Below, one piece after another: positions 22,559 through 30,999 of a stretch of 34,591 nt of DNA. A program made the translations under genes and the position numbers. The notes under the pieces were generated by a model. The model saw nothing but the letters and a program-made list of their open reading frames with translations, searched no databases and was not told where the DNA came from. Position 1 is the first letter of the stretch. Each line of letters starts with the position of its first letter. Source of the DNA: an uncultured Gammaproteobacteria bacterium. GTDB taxonomy: Bacteria > Pseudomonadota > Gammaproteobacteria > Steroidobacterales > JABDMI01. The stretch lies in assembly GCA_905479875.1 (NCBI GenBank), contig CAJQOG010000048.1, positions 1-34,591 of the forward strand. Direction: 5' to 3'.

Positions 22559-24451
22559 TTATTGACTCTGTAATTCTTCCAACTCTTCATTTTTTTCTAA
22601 CCACTGAGCTTCACATTCTTCTAAATTTAGTCTTAGCTTTGCTTGCTCCTTTAGTAAATCTGTTAGTTCCGTGCTGTCCTTTTGGTAAAGAGTCTCATCT
22701 GACAGTTTGGCTTCTATTTTTTCCAGGGAGCTATTAAGCGTGTCCATTTCTTTATCTAGTTTTTTTATAGCATTGGTAAGAGGCTTAAGTGCTTCTCGTT
22801 TAGCGGCTGATGCCTTGCGTTGAGATTTTTTGTCGTCTTTATCAAGATTTAGTTCATCTATTGTTGACTTATTTGATGACATTTCTGATTTAGATTTTAA
22901 TAACCAATCTTGATAGTCAGTCAGATCTCCTTTAAAAGGAGAGATCTGGCCGCTGTCTACCAACATAAATTCATCCACCGTGTTACGCAGTAGGTGGCGA
23001 TCATGTGATACCACAACAATAGCTCCGGAGTAGGCTTGTAATGCGAGTGTTAAAGCGTGACGTACTTCTAAATCAAGATGGTTAGTGGGTTCGTCGAGTA
23101 AGAGAAAGTTGGGTTTTTGCCAAGCAACAATGGCTAAAGCCAGACGTGCTTTTTCCCCGCCAGAGAAATGTTGAATAGTCTCAAATACTCTGTCACCAAC
23201 AAAGCCAAAACCTCCAAGGAAAGTACGCATGCTTTGCTCAGTGGCTTTTGGTGTCAGGCGTTGCAAATGTAGAACTGCTGACGCACTCAAATCTAAGGCT
23301 TCAAGTTGGTGTTGTGCAAAGTAACCAATTTTAAGATGTGCTCCTTCAGTTCTATCACCAGACACTATATTAAGTTCATTAGCCAGAGTTTTAATCAGCG
23401 TTGATTTGCCTTGACCATTGTGTCCCAACAAACCAATACGCATACCGGCAATAATACTCAGTTCTATATTGCTTACAATAGATGTGCTTCCGTAGCCTAT
23501 GTCGCATTGTGAAAGAGTTACCAGTGTTTGTGGGGTTTTTTCTGGTTCAGGGAATCTGAATGTAAAAGGCGAGTCTACATGCGCCTGAGAAATTTTTTCC
23601 ATACGCTCTAATTCTTTCAATCGACTTTGTGCTTGTTTGGCTTTAGTGGCTTTTGCTCTAAAGCGTCTTACAAAATCTTCGATTTCAGAAATGCGTTGTT
23701 GTTGTTTGTCAAACGCTGCACTTTGTTGAGCAAGGCGTTCGGCTTTTTGTAATTCGAATGAGGAATAATTGCCTTTATAACTGACCAGTGTTGAATTTTC
23801 AAAGCTAACAATATTGTTAATCACATTATCTAGAAAATCTCTATCATGAGAGATAATTAATAGCGTTCCTTGATAATTCTGTAACCAACTTTCAAGCCAC
23901 ATGGTTGCATCTAAATCTAAATGGTTAGTGGGTTCATCAAGTAGCAATAAATCTGAACGACACATAAGCGCTCTAGCTAGGTTTAAACGTATGCGCCAGC
24001 CACCAGAGAACGCGCTAGTGGTTTTACTTTCGTCTTCTGATGAAAAGCCTAATCCGTATAATAATTTTTGGGCTCGGCTGCGAGCGGTGTAACCATTAAT
24101 AAGATCCATTTTTTCATACAGCGAGCCAAGCTTTTCACCGCTATCTGAGTTTGCTTCTATGGCTTTTTCTACTCGCCTTAATTCGGCGTCTCCATCCAAT
24201 ACAAAATCTACCGCATTCTGCTCACTGGTCTTGGTTTCTTGAGCCATATGAGCGAGTTGCCATTCGCTAGGTATCGACATCTCACCAGCATCTTCTTCAA
24301 TTTCACGTAATAGGAGTTTAAATAAACTGGATTTTCCAGTTCCGTTTGCGCCAATAACACCCCATTTATGACCTGGGTAGATGCTTAGGTTGGCATTATT
24401 GAGCAATACTTTGGTGCCAAGTTGTAGGTGCAAAGAAGAGAGATTAATCAT
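22559..24451 (-). CDS. ABC-F family ATP-binding protein (YheS-like)
   Basis: Two ABC cassettes (GANGTGKSS / GHNGQGKST), signatures FSGGWRIRL and FSGGEKARL, two DEPTNHLDL motifs, no TM domain, C-terminal coiled coil. Confidence 0.93.
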   Translation of the reverse strand: MINLSSLHLQLGTKVLLNNANLSIYPGHKWGVIGANGTGKSSLFKLLLREIEEDAGEMSIPSEWQLAHMAQETKTSEQNAVDFVLDGDAELRRVEKAIEANSDSGEKLGSLYEKMDLINGYTARSRAQKLLYGLGFSSEDESKTTSAFSGGWRIRLNLARALMCRSDLLLLDEPTNHLDLDATMWLESWLQNYQGTLLIISHDRDFLDNVINNIVSFENSTLVSYKGNYSSFELQKAERLAQQSAAFDKQQQRISEIEDFVRRFRAKATKAKQAQSRLKELERMEKISQAHVDSPFTFRFPEPEKTPQTLVTLSQCDIGYGSTSIVSNIELSIIAGMRIGLLGHNGQGKSTLIKTLANELNIVSGDRTEGAHLKIGYFAQHQLEALDLSASAVLHLQRLTPKATEQSMRTFLGGFGFVGDRVFETIQHFSGGEKARLALAIVAWQKPNFLLLDEPTNHLDLEVRHALTLALQAYSGAIVVVSHDRHLLRNTVDEFMLVDSGQISPFKGDLTDYQDWLLKSKSEMSSNKSTIDELNLDKDDKKSQRKASAAKREALKPLTNAIKKLDKEMDTLNSSLEKIEAKLSDETLYQKDSTELTDLLKEQAKLRLNLEECEAQWLEKNEELEELQSQ

Positions 24452-24573
24452 TGCTGAGATTTGCCGTCTTTAGTATCTAAAATGCCGACGATTTTAACAG
24501 ACATCTTACCTAGAGTAAGCTTGTCAGTGCTGCACAGAAGAAATGTTCTGTTTTAAGTAGAGTTGGAAGGATA

Positions 24574-24605
24574 AATGAGTAAGAAGACTAAGCTTCCTAC
24601 TCATT
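24574..24605 (-). other. Hairpin at the crotonase stop codon (AATGAGTA/TACTCATT plus inner GAAG/CTTC)
   Basis: 8-bp stem, one mismatch, 4-bp stem, 6-nt loop read directly; no clear T-run on the minus strand. Confidence 0.35.
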
Positions 24606-25482
24606 CCCACCAGGGATAAAAGTGCGGCATGTCGGTTGAAACCTTACTCTTGTATTCAGGCGTGCGTTTCTCTAAAAATGCGGCTATACCTTCTTTACCA
24701 TCTTCTAAACTTTGATAGAAAATAGCTAGTGAATCTACTTTATGGGCTTCGCGTGGATGGTCTTGTGCTGAGTTGCGATACATCATTTGCCGAGTAAGGG
24801 CGATTGCAACCGGTGAATGTTGCACAACTTTTCTAGCAATTACGTAAGCCGCTTCAAGTAATTCTTCAGGCATGTGTACAGACTTCACAAAACGAGTTTG
24901 CAATAACTCATCAGACTTAATAATCTCACCGGTGTAACACCATTCCAAGGCTTGCGATACACCAACGATGCGTGGTAAAAACCAAGTTGATGCTGCTTCG
25001 GGTGTAATACCAATTTTATTGAAAACAAAACCAACGCGTGCTTTTTCTGAAGCCAGTCGTATATCCATGGCACACACCATGGTTGCACCAATACCTACCG
25101 CTGCACCATTAATGGCTGCAATGATTGGTTTTTTACAGTCATATATTGCTAAAACCACTTTGCCGCCAGTATCTCGCACTCCATTTACTATTTCATCGCT
25201 GTCATATTTTTCATGCATGTCAGTAATGGTAGGCTTTAAATCTTCATTCAAACCAAAGGCATTGCCTTCGCCTCTAGCGGTTAAATCCATGCCTGCACAA
25301 AAAGCTTTACCAGCGCCGGTTACAACAATCGCTCGCACTTCATCTTCATCACTGGCTCGATTGAATGCATGAATCAGTTCTTGCGACATTTCAACCGTAA
25401 AGGCATTCATGTTGTCTGGTCTATTTAATGTCAGTGTTAAAATATTTTCACTGACTTGGTATTTAATTGTTGTGTAATTCAT
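24601..25482 (-). CDS. Enoyl-CoA hydratase/isomerase (crotonase) family protein
   Basis: LTLNRPDNMNAFTVEM, GAGKAFCAGMDL, KPIIAAINGAAVGIGATMVCAMDIRLASEKARVGFVFNKIGITPEAASTWFLPRIVG. Confidence 0.93.
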   Translation of the reverse strand: MNYTTIKYQVSENILTLTLNRPDNMNAFTVEMSQELIHAFNRASDEDEVRAIVVTGAGKAFCAGMDLTARGEGNAFGLNEDLKPTITDMHEKYDSDEIVNGVRDTGGKVVLAIYDCKKPIIAAINGAAVGIGATMVCAMDIRLASEKARVGFVFNKIGITPEAASTWFLPRIVGVSQALEWCYTGEIIKSDELLQTRFVKSVHMPEELLEAAYVIARKVVQHSPVAIALTRQMMYRNSAQDHPREAHKVDSLAIFYQSLEDGKEGIAAFLEKRTPEYKSKVSTDMPHFYPWWE

Positions 25483-25505
25483 AATTGAGGTATCTATTTA
25501 TCTAT

Positions 25506-25538
25506 AAAAAAACCGAAATCCTCAGTTTAACTGGGGAT
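25506..25538 (-). terminator. Putative rho-independent terminator for the nitronate-monooxygenase-like gene (minus strand)
   Basis: Minus-strand reading: ATCCCCAG-TTAAA-CTGAGGAT, then TTCGG and T7. Stem includes one G-U pair and the T-run is 5 nt from the stem. Confidence 0.5.
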
Positions 25539-25558
25539 CTAACGAATGAAATTCGCAA

Positions 25559-26515
25559 TTAGTAAACTTTAAAGCTATTAACAGCAGTTTTATATTCTGT
25601 AACCAGTTGATCAACAAGGTCTGCGGTTTTCATTACCGAATCAATTGAACCTACGCCTTGGCCTGCTGACCAGATGTTCTTCCAAGGTTTAGCTTCATTA
25701 GAGTCATGCGATTCTTCAAACTCAGATCCAAAATCAATCTCATCAGGATGAACTAAATTTTTAGGATCCTTACCAGCCGCTACAATACTAGGCGTTAAAA
25801 AATTCGCATTCACACCTGAAATTGCAGAAGTGTACATAATGTCCGACGCATCGGTATCAATCAGCATATCTTTATAATTTTGATGAGCATCGCTTTCTTC
25901 TGTAGCAATAAAGCGTGTACCTAAATAAGCCAGATCTGCACCAAGCATTTGAGCAGCTGCAATATCTTGACCGGTTGACATCACGCCCGAGAGTAAAATG
26001 GTTTTATCAAAGAATTGACGAATTTCATTAACCAGGCTAAATGGACTCATGGTTCCTGCATGCCCGCCAGCACCAGCACATACAGCGATTAAACCATCTA
26101 CGCCAACAGAAGCCGCTTTTTTTGCATGGCGTTTATTAATCACGTCATGAAAGACTAAACCCCCGTACTCATGCACAGTATTGACTACATCACTCACAGC
26201 GCCTAATGAGGTAATAATGATTGGGACTTTATATTTCACACATAAATCTAAATCCGCTTGTAGTCTAGGATTAGATTTATGCACAATTAAATTAACCGCG
26301 TAGGGTGCAGATTTAGGATGTTTGTCTAGCTCAGTAGTGATTTCTATTAACCAGTCTTCAAAGCCTTCTGAAGAGCGCTGGTTAAGAGCAGGGAACGAAC
26401 CTACGACTCCAGATTTACAGGTCTCAATGACCAGTTTTGGATTTGATACCAAAAACATTGGGGCAGCTACTGCTGGGATTCTTAGATTATTTTGTAGAAG
26501 TGTTGGTAATGCCAT
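25559..26515 (-). CDS. Nitronate monooxygenase / 2-nitropropane dioxygenase-like FMN protein
   Basis: RIPAVAAPMFLVSNPKLVIETCKSGVVGSFPALN, GLIAVCAGAGGHAG, LSGVMSTGQDIAAAQMLGADLAYLGTRFIATEES, SAGQGVGSI. Confidence 0.9.
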   Translation of the reverse strand: MALPTLLQNNLRIPAVAAPMFLVSNPKLVIETCKSGVVGSFPALNQRSSEGFEDWLIEITTELDKHPKSAPYAVNLIVHKSNPRLQADLDLCVKYKVPIIITSLGAVSDVVNTVHEYGGLVFHDVINKRHAKKAASVGVDGLIAVCAGAGGHAGTMSPFSLVNEIRQFFDKTILLSGVMSTGQDIAAAQMLGADLAYLGTRFIATEESDAHQNYKDMLIDTDASDIMYTSAISGVNANFLTPSIVAAGKDPKNLVHPDEIDFGSEFEESHDSNEAKPWKNIWSAGQGVGSIDSVMKTADLVDQLVTEYKTAVNSFKVY

Positions 26516-26620
26516 GTTTAAGGGTCTTTATGGTGATATAAATTTAAATGATTAATTGAAAAACAATTATTTTATATCTTGAGTCATTTCAACAAATTTT
26601 GATATCGCTTACATTACACA

Positions 26621-26992
26621 TTAAACCAATAATGCAGCTACAACATGTCGTCCTTCGCTTCTAAGCACATTAAAGGTGCGTGCTGCGGCAGACGTGTCCA
26701 TTACTTCTAGACTGATTCTATGTTCGCGTAAATCACGAATTATTTGAAAGTCAGGAAATTTCAACTCAGGACCTGAGCCAAAAATTAAGATTTCTGGTTT
26801 CCATTCAACGGCTAAAGCAAAGTCCTCAGTACATAACTGGGCCAACGGCTTATTAGTCCAATTTTCGGCCAGCTCACTAGCACTTATTAATACAGGACTT
26901 GTGTATACTTCCTCCATTAAATGAATTTCACCATTTTTATAGGCTGAAATCACATAACCAGAATCATTAGTGTGTCGAGTTAACATAGACAT
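26621..26992 (-). CDS. Mth938-like domain (DUF498/NDUFAF3-like) protein
   Basis: ISASELAENW, EILIFGSGPELKFPDFQIIRDLREHRISLEVMDTSAAARTFNVLRSEGRHVVAALLV. The ORF track starts at a TTG at 27010; in-frame ATGs at 26992 or 26986 are more likely. Confidence 0.85.
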   Translation of the reverse strand: MSMLTRHTNDSGYVISAYKNGEIHLMEEVYTSPVLISASELAENWTNKPLAQLCTEDFALAVEWKPEILIFGSGPELKFPDFQIIRDLREHRISLEVMDTSAAARTFNVLRSEGRHVVAALLV

Positions 26993-27015
26993 AGAATAAT
27001 CTTGAAGCAAAAATA

Positions 27016-27816
27016 ATGACCCATATTGTAATCTTATTTAATCGTACACAACAAGAAATGTCGCAAGCAATTTCAGACTCAATGCTGAGTAATTGGTTGA
27101 AGTTGGCTAATAAAGAAACTTTAGAGACGGCAAATCTGTGGTCAAAACTGGATTACTTATTAGGCTTGCCTTTAAAAAAAGATCCGCAGGTTCTAAACAT
27201 TACTCCGATTAAAGTAGAACTTGGGATGCGCGATAGTGTATGCCATGTATTAACGGATGAAAATTCATCGATTTCTGAAGAGCAAATCACAGAATTCAAT
27301 TCGTTTTTTGACGGGGTTTTTAAATTAATTAAAAAAGATTCTGGAAATTATCAATTACATTTACAACAATTTCTCAAATTTAATTTACCTCTAGAGCATC
27401 TGCCACCACAATTAACTGATTATCGTGTGCAAATTGATGCTGCTGAATCGAATTTAAAAAGACACCTAACTGAATTGCAGTCATGGTGTTATCAGCAAGA
27501 GAGTATTTGGAATGCTTTTTACTTATGGTCATATCCTATAGAAAAAATTCTGGCAAAAATTAATTTAGACGATAGAACTCAAATTAAAACTTTATCTAAA
27601 CTAAATGTTTTTATTGAAGATAATGTGCATGCTGAAGTTAAGTTAATTATTGCTGAAGAGTTAAGTTCTCTCTCGTTTGATTTTATGAAAATGGAACAAA
27701 ATTTTAAAGACTCAATTATTACTAAGTTAACTATTGGTTTCACAGATAAAAATTTCTATCATTTGAAGGCTAGAGATTTTAGCCCATGGTGGAGAAAATT
27801 ATTCACTCGTTCTTAG
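27016..27816 (+). CDS. Uncharacterised protein; possible diverged RpfE/COG4255-like protein
   Basis: No strong motif. Position immediately upstream of recJ, plus remembered pattern similarity to RpfE-like proteins (RDSVCHVLTDE..., LPPQLTDYRV..., LQSWCYQQ...NAFYLWSYP). Confidence 0.5.
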   Translation: MTHIVILFNRTQQEMSQAISDSMLSNWLKLANKETLETANLWSKLDYLLGLPLKKDPQVLNITPIKVELGMRDSVCHVLTDENSSISEEQITEFNSFFDGVFKLIKKDSGNYQLHLQQFLKFNLPLEHLPPQLTDYRVQIDAAESNLKRHLTELQSWCYQQESIWNAFYLWSYPIEKILAKINLDDRTQIKTLSKLNVFIEDNVHAEVKLIIAEELSSLSFDFMKMEQNFKDSIITKLTIGFTDKNFYHLKARDFSPWWRKLFTRS

Positions 27817-27838
27817 TTTAAAATAAGCAAACTTATTT

Positions 27839-29551
27839 ATGCAAAAAACAATCAAAGCACGTCAAGTTCCTGATTTCGATTTACCGGAATCACTTCATCC
27901 TGCTATTCGCCGTATCTACGCAAGTCGTGGTGTAAGCAGTGAATCTGAATTAGAGCTGTCCTTAAAAAAACTTATTCCGGTTAGCGAATTTACGGCTGCT
28001 ATCAAAGCTTCTGCTTGGCTGGCCGAGCATTTAGAAAAGCAAAGCCGTTTAATTATTATAGGCGACTATGATGTGGATGGCGCGACCTCTACGGTGATTG
28101 CTCTTGAAGTGCTTAAAGCATGTGGGTGGAAAAATATTTCATATTTAGTTCCTGACCGCTTTGTATATGGCTATGGCTTAAGTGAAGGCATTGTTGAAGA
28201 AGCTATTGATCAAGGCGTTGATGTAATCATGACAGTTGATAGTGGTATCAGTAGTCACGCTGGCGTTAAAGCCGCGCAAGACGCAGGTGTTGAGGTGATT
28301 ATTACTGATCATCATTTACCCCCAGACACACTTCCTGATGCGAATCATATTGTTAACCCTAATGTAAAAACAGAAAATTTCTCTGCTAAGATGCTCTGTG
28401 GTGCTGGGGTTGTTTTTTATCTAATGTCTGCGTTTATACGTGAGTTAGAACAACGTGATTGGTTTGCACAAAACAATATTCCAAAACCCAAAATTACTCA
28501 ATGGTTAGATTTACTCTCTTTAGCAACTATTGCCGATGTGGTTCCCCTAACCTATAACAATCGTATTATTGTGAGTCAAGGTTTAGCGCGAATGCGAGCA
28601 GGGCATTTACGACCTGGTCTAAGTGCTTTGTTCCAAGTGAGTAAAAAAGATCAGAGCTTAGCGTCTAGTCAAGATATGGGTTTCTCTATTGCTCCGCGTT
28701 TAAATGCTGCTGGTCGCTTGGATGATATGACTATTGGTATTGAGTGTTTATTAAGCCAGGATACGCAAGATGCCTATAACTTGGCAGAGATGCTAGACGA
28801 AATTAATCGCGAGCGTAGAGAGATACAGAGTAAAGACAAAGCCCAAGCTGCATTGGCATTGGAGCAATGTAACTTGTCCGATGATAAAGCTTCAATTTGC
28901 TTGTTTAGTGAAGAATGGCATCAAGGGGTGGTTGGATTGGTCGCATCAGGCTTAAAAGAGTCTCAACATAAACCTGCTATTATTTTTGCCAAAGTAGATG
29001 ATGCTACTTTAAAAGGTTCTGCACGCTCTATCGAGAGTTTACACATCAAGCATTTACTTGATGGTATCGCAGCAGATTTCCCTGAAGTGTTAAACAAATA
29101 TGGTGGCCATGCTATGGCAGCAGGAATGACTTTAAGTGCAGAGCATTTTGAACAATTTTCAGATTTATTCGAACAAGCAGTGCAGCGTGAACTTACTCAA
29201 GAGCAGCGTAAGGCGGTGTTATGGACCGATGGTGAACTTGAAGCGAGTGAATTGGATATGCGTTTTGCCTATGCTTTAGAGCAAGCGGGTCCATGGGGGA
29301 ATTGTTTCCCACAACCTGTTTTTAATGGCGAGTTTAAATTAATTCGACAAAGTGTTGTGGCACAAAAGCATTTGCGTATTGAGTTATCACCTTTGAATTC
29401 GAATCAAGTCTATAGTGGAATTGCTTTCAACCAAGAACCTTTGCCTTATGATCTTAATGGTAACTTACAAGTAGTGTATGAGGTGAATATAAATCGTTTT
29501 AGAGGAGCTGAGAATTTACAGTTGTTAGTCAGGCAAATTGATGTACTTTAA
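27839..29551 (+). CDS. recJ: Single-stranded-DNA-specific exonuclease RecJ
   Basis: IIGDYDVDGATST, TVDSGISSHAGV, ITDHHLPPDTLPDANHIVNPN, APRLNAAGRLDDM, KYGGHAMAAGMTL. Confidence 0.97.
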   Translation: MQKTIKARQVPDFDLPESLHPAIRRIYASRGVSSESELELSLKKLIPVSEFTAAIKASAWLAEHLEKQSRLIIIGDYDVDGATSTVIALEVLKACGWKNISYLVPDRFVYGYGLSEGIVEEAIDQGVDVIMTVDSGISSHAGVKAAQDAGVEVIITDHHLPPDTLPDANHIVNPNVKTENFSAKMLCGAGVVFYLMSAFIRELEQRDWFAQNNIPKPKITQWLDLLSLATIADVVPLTYNNRIIVSQGLARMRAGHLRPGLSALFQVSKKDQSLASSQDMGFSIAPRLNAAGRLDDMTIGIECLLSQDTQDAYNLAEMLDEINRERREIQSKDKAQAALALEQCNLSDDKASICLFSEEWHQGVVGLVASGLKESQHKPAIIFAKVDDATLKGSARSIESLHIKHLLDGIAADFPEVLNKYGGHAMAAGMTLSAEHFEQFSDLFEQAVQRELTQEQRKAVLWTDGELEASELDMRFAYALEQAGPWGNCFPQPVFNGEFKLIRQSVVAQKHLRIELSPLNSNQVYSGIAFNQEPLPYDLNGNLQVVYEVNINRFRGAENLQLLVRQIDVL

Positions 29552-29570
29552 ACTCTATATTTCAGATACA

Positions 29571-29598
29571 AAAAAGCCGACTTTAAAGTCGGCTTTTT
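29571..29598. terminator. Bidirectional rho-independent terminator between convergent recJ and the first ompA-like gene
   Basis: AAAAA-GCCGACTTT-AAAGTCGGC-TTTTT: perfect 18-bp palindrome flanked by A5 and T5. Confidence 0.93.
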
Positions 29599-29619
29599 CT
29601 TATTCTTGAATTTGAATGT

Positions 29620-30837
29620 TTACTTAACTACGTTCAATTCCACACGACGGTTCATAGCACGACCATCTTTGCTAGAGTTATCAGCGATAGGTTGAGTTTC
29701 GCCATAACCTTTAGAGCTTAAACGAGAAGCCGCAACACCACGATTAATTAAATAATCTTTAACCGATTGTGCACGTCTATCTGAAAGACTCAAGTTATAA
29801 CTAGCAGCACCAGTTGAATCAGTATGACCTGCAACTTCTGCAGAAATGTCTGTGTATTTATTCAAGGTTTCTGCTGCCCCATCTAAAGTAGCTGCAGAGG
29901 ATGAAGTTAACTGAGCTGAATTAAGTTCGAAGTTAATACCAGGTAAAGTAATAACATCTCTAATTTCACAGCCTTTAAAGTCAACACGAACGCCTTGTGC
30001 AGTGTTTGGACATTGATCTTTACTGTTTGGTACACCATCGTTATCGCTGTCAGGGTCAACAGGACATCCGCGCGAATCAACTACTGTGCCAGCCGTTGTA
30101 TTAGGGCACTGATCCATAGAATCTTTAACACCGTCATTGTCACTGTCGCCGTCAACTTTGCAGCCAAAGCTATTAACTACTGTGCCAGCTGGAGTAGAAG
30201 GACATTTGTCATCATCATCATTTACGCCATCATTGTCAGAATCTTTAGGTGTCATAGCAACAACAACTGGCGCCGCCGCTACAGCAACAGCTTTGGTACC
30301 TAATGGTATGTTTAGGCCAACACGGTAAATAACATCATCATATTCTCTATTGCTTGAATCAATTTGTTGCTGGAAGCGAACTTCAGTTCTTAAGCTAGAG
30401 CCGCCAAGAAAGTCACCTAAATCAGTAAATGCGCCAATACCACCGCCCCAAGTTGGGTTGGTTTGTGTACCGTTAATCGCTTTGCTTTTTTTAACCATGC
30501 CTAAACCGCCAACTAAATATGGCGCAAAAGAACTTTCTCTGTTAAAGAAATATAAGCCGTCTAGTTCATAATTTTTTTCACTTAGATCATTACCTGAAAG
30601 CATATCAAGCTTTGTGTTGGCAAAGCCAAATTCTAAGTTTATGTTGTTTGATATTTCCTTACCAAGGGCGATTCCAAATTTGGTGCCAGTATCGTCTTGG
30701 TTAGGGCGATTGCTATCAGTTGTTAATGCAGCAATCGTTGGAGCAACATACCATCCTTCATCAGTCTCGGCGAAGGTAGTATTGAGGTTTGTGGCAAGTA
30801 ATAAGCAAAAGATGCTGTTTATGAATAACTTTTTCAT
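29620..30837 (-). CDS. OmpA-family outer membrane protein: beta-barrel N-terminus, three TSP3 repeats, OmpA-like peptidoglycan-binding C-terminus
   Basis: Signal peptide; DSDNDGVND..DKCP repeats; C-terminal EVAGHTDSTGAASYNLSLSDRRAQSVKDYLINRGV...GYGETQPIADNSSKDGRAMNRRVEL. Confidence 0.93.
   Translation of the reverse strand: MKKLFINSIFCLLLATNLNTTFAETDEGWYVAPTIAALTTDSNRPNQDDTGTKFGIALGKEISNNINLEFGFANTKLDMLSGNDLSEKNYELDGLYFFNRESSFAPYLVGGLGMVKKSKAINGTQTNPTWGGGIGAFTDLGDFLGGSSLRTEVRFQQQIDSSNREYDDVIYRVGLNIPLGTKAVAVAAAPVVVAMTPKDSDNDGVNDDDDKCPSTPAGTVVNSFGCKVDGDSDNDGVKDSMDQCPNTTAGTVVDSRGCPVDPDSDNDGVPNSKDQCPNTAQGVRVDFKGCEIRDVITLPGINFELNSAQLTSSSAATLDGAAETLNKYTDISAEVAGHTDSTGAASYNLSLSDRRAQSVKDYLINRGVAASRLSSKGYGETQPIADNSSKDGRAMNRRVELNVVK
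29955..30243 (-). repeat. Three thrombospondin type-3 calcium-binding repeats (approx. 32 aa period)
   Basis: DSDNDGVNDDDDKCPSTPAGTVVNSFGCKVDG / DSDNDGVKDSMDQCPNTTAGTVVDSRGCPVDP / DSDNDGVPNSKDQCPNTAQGVRVDFKGCEIRD. Confidence 0.9.
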
Positions 30838-30999
30838 TACAAATATTCCTATAAGTTTTTAAATGATTAATTAATGAATTGATGGATTGAAATTTTTTTA
30901 ATAAGGTTTGCTACTAATTTTACGGGCGCAGTATGAACTAAATTTATGAACATTAACTGAATGCTTGTATAGCAACATAAGTGTTATATATCCTGTTTA

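Noticed and set aside
24968-25372. 134-aa plus-strand ORF opposite the crotonase gene
   Set aside because: Shadow ORF of a well-supported minus-strand gene; the protein has no recognisable pattern.
29995-30243. Possible CRISPR-like or minisatellite repeat in the ompA-like genes
   Set aside because: The ~96-bp periodicity is explained by protein-coding TSP3 repeats.
29995-30328. Plus-strand ORFs of 102 and 63 aa opposite the TSP3 repeats
   Set aside because: Produced by the repetitive Asp-rich coding sequence read antisense; overlapping each other in different frames.
30350-30862. Plus-strand ORFs of 73 and 82 aa opposite the ompA-like gene
   Set aside because: Antisense shadow ORFs.
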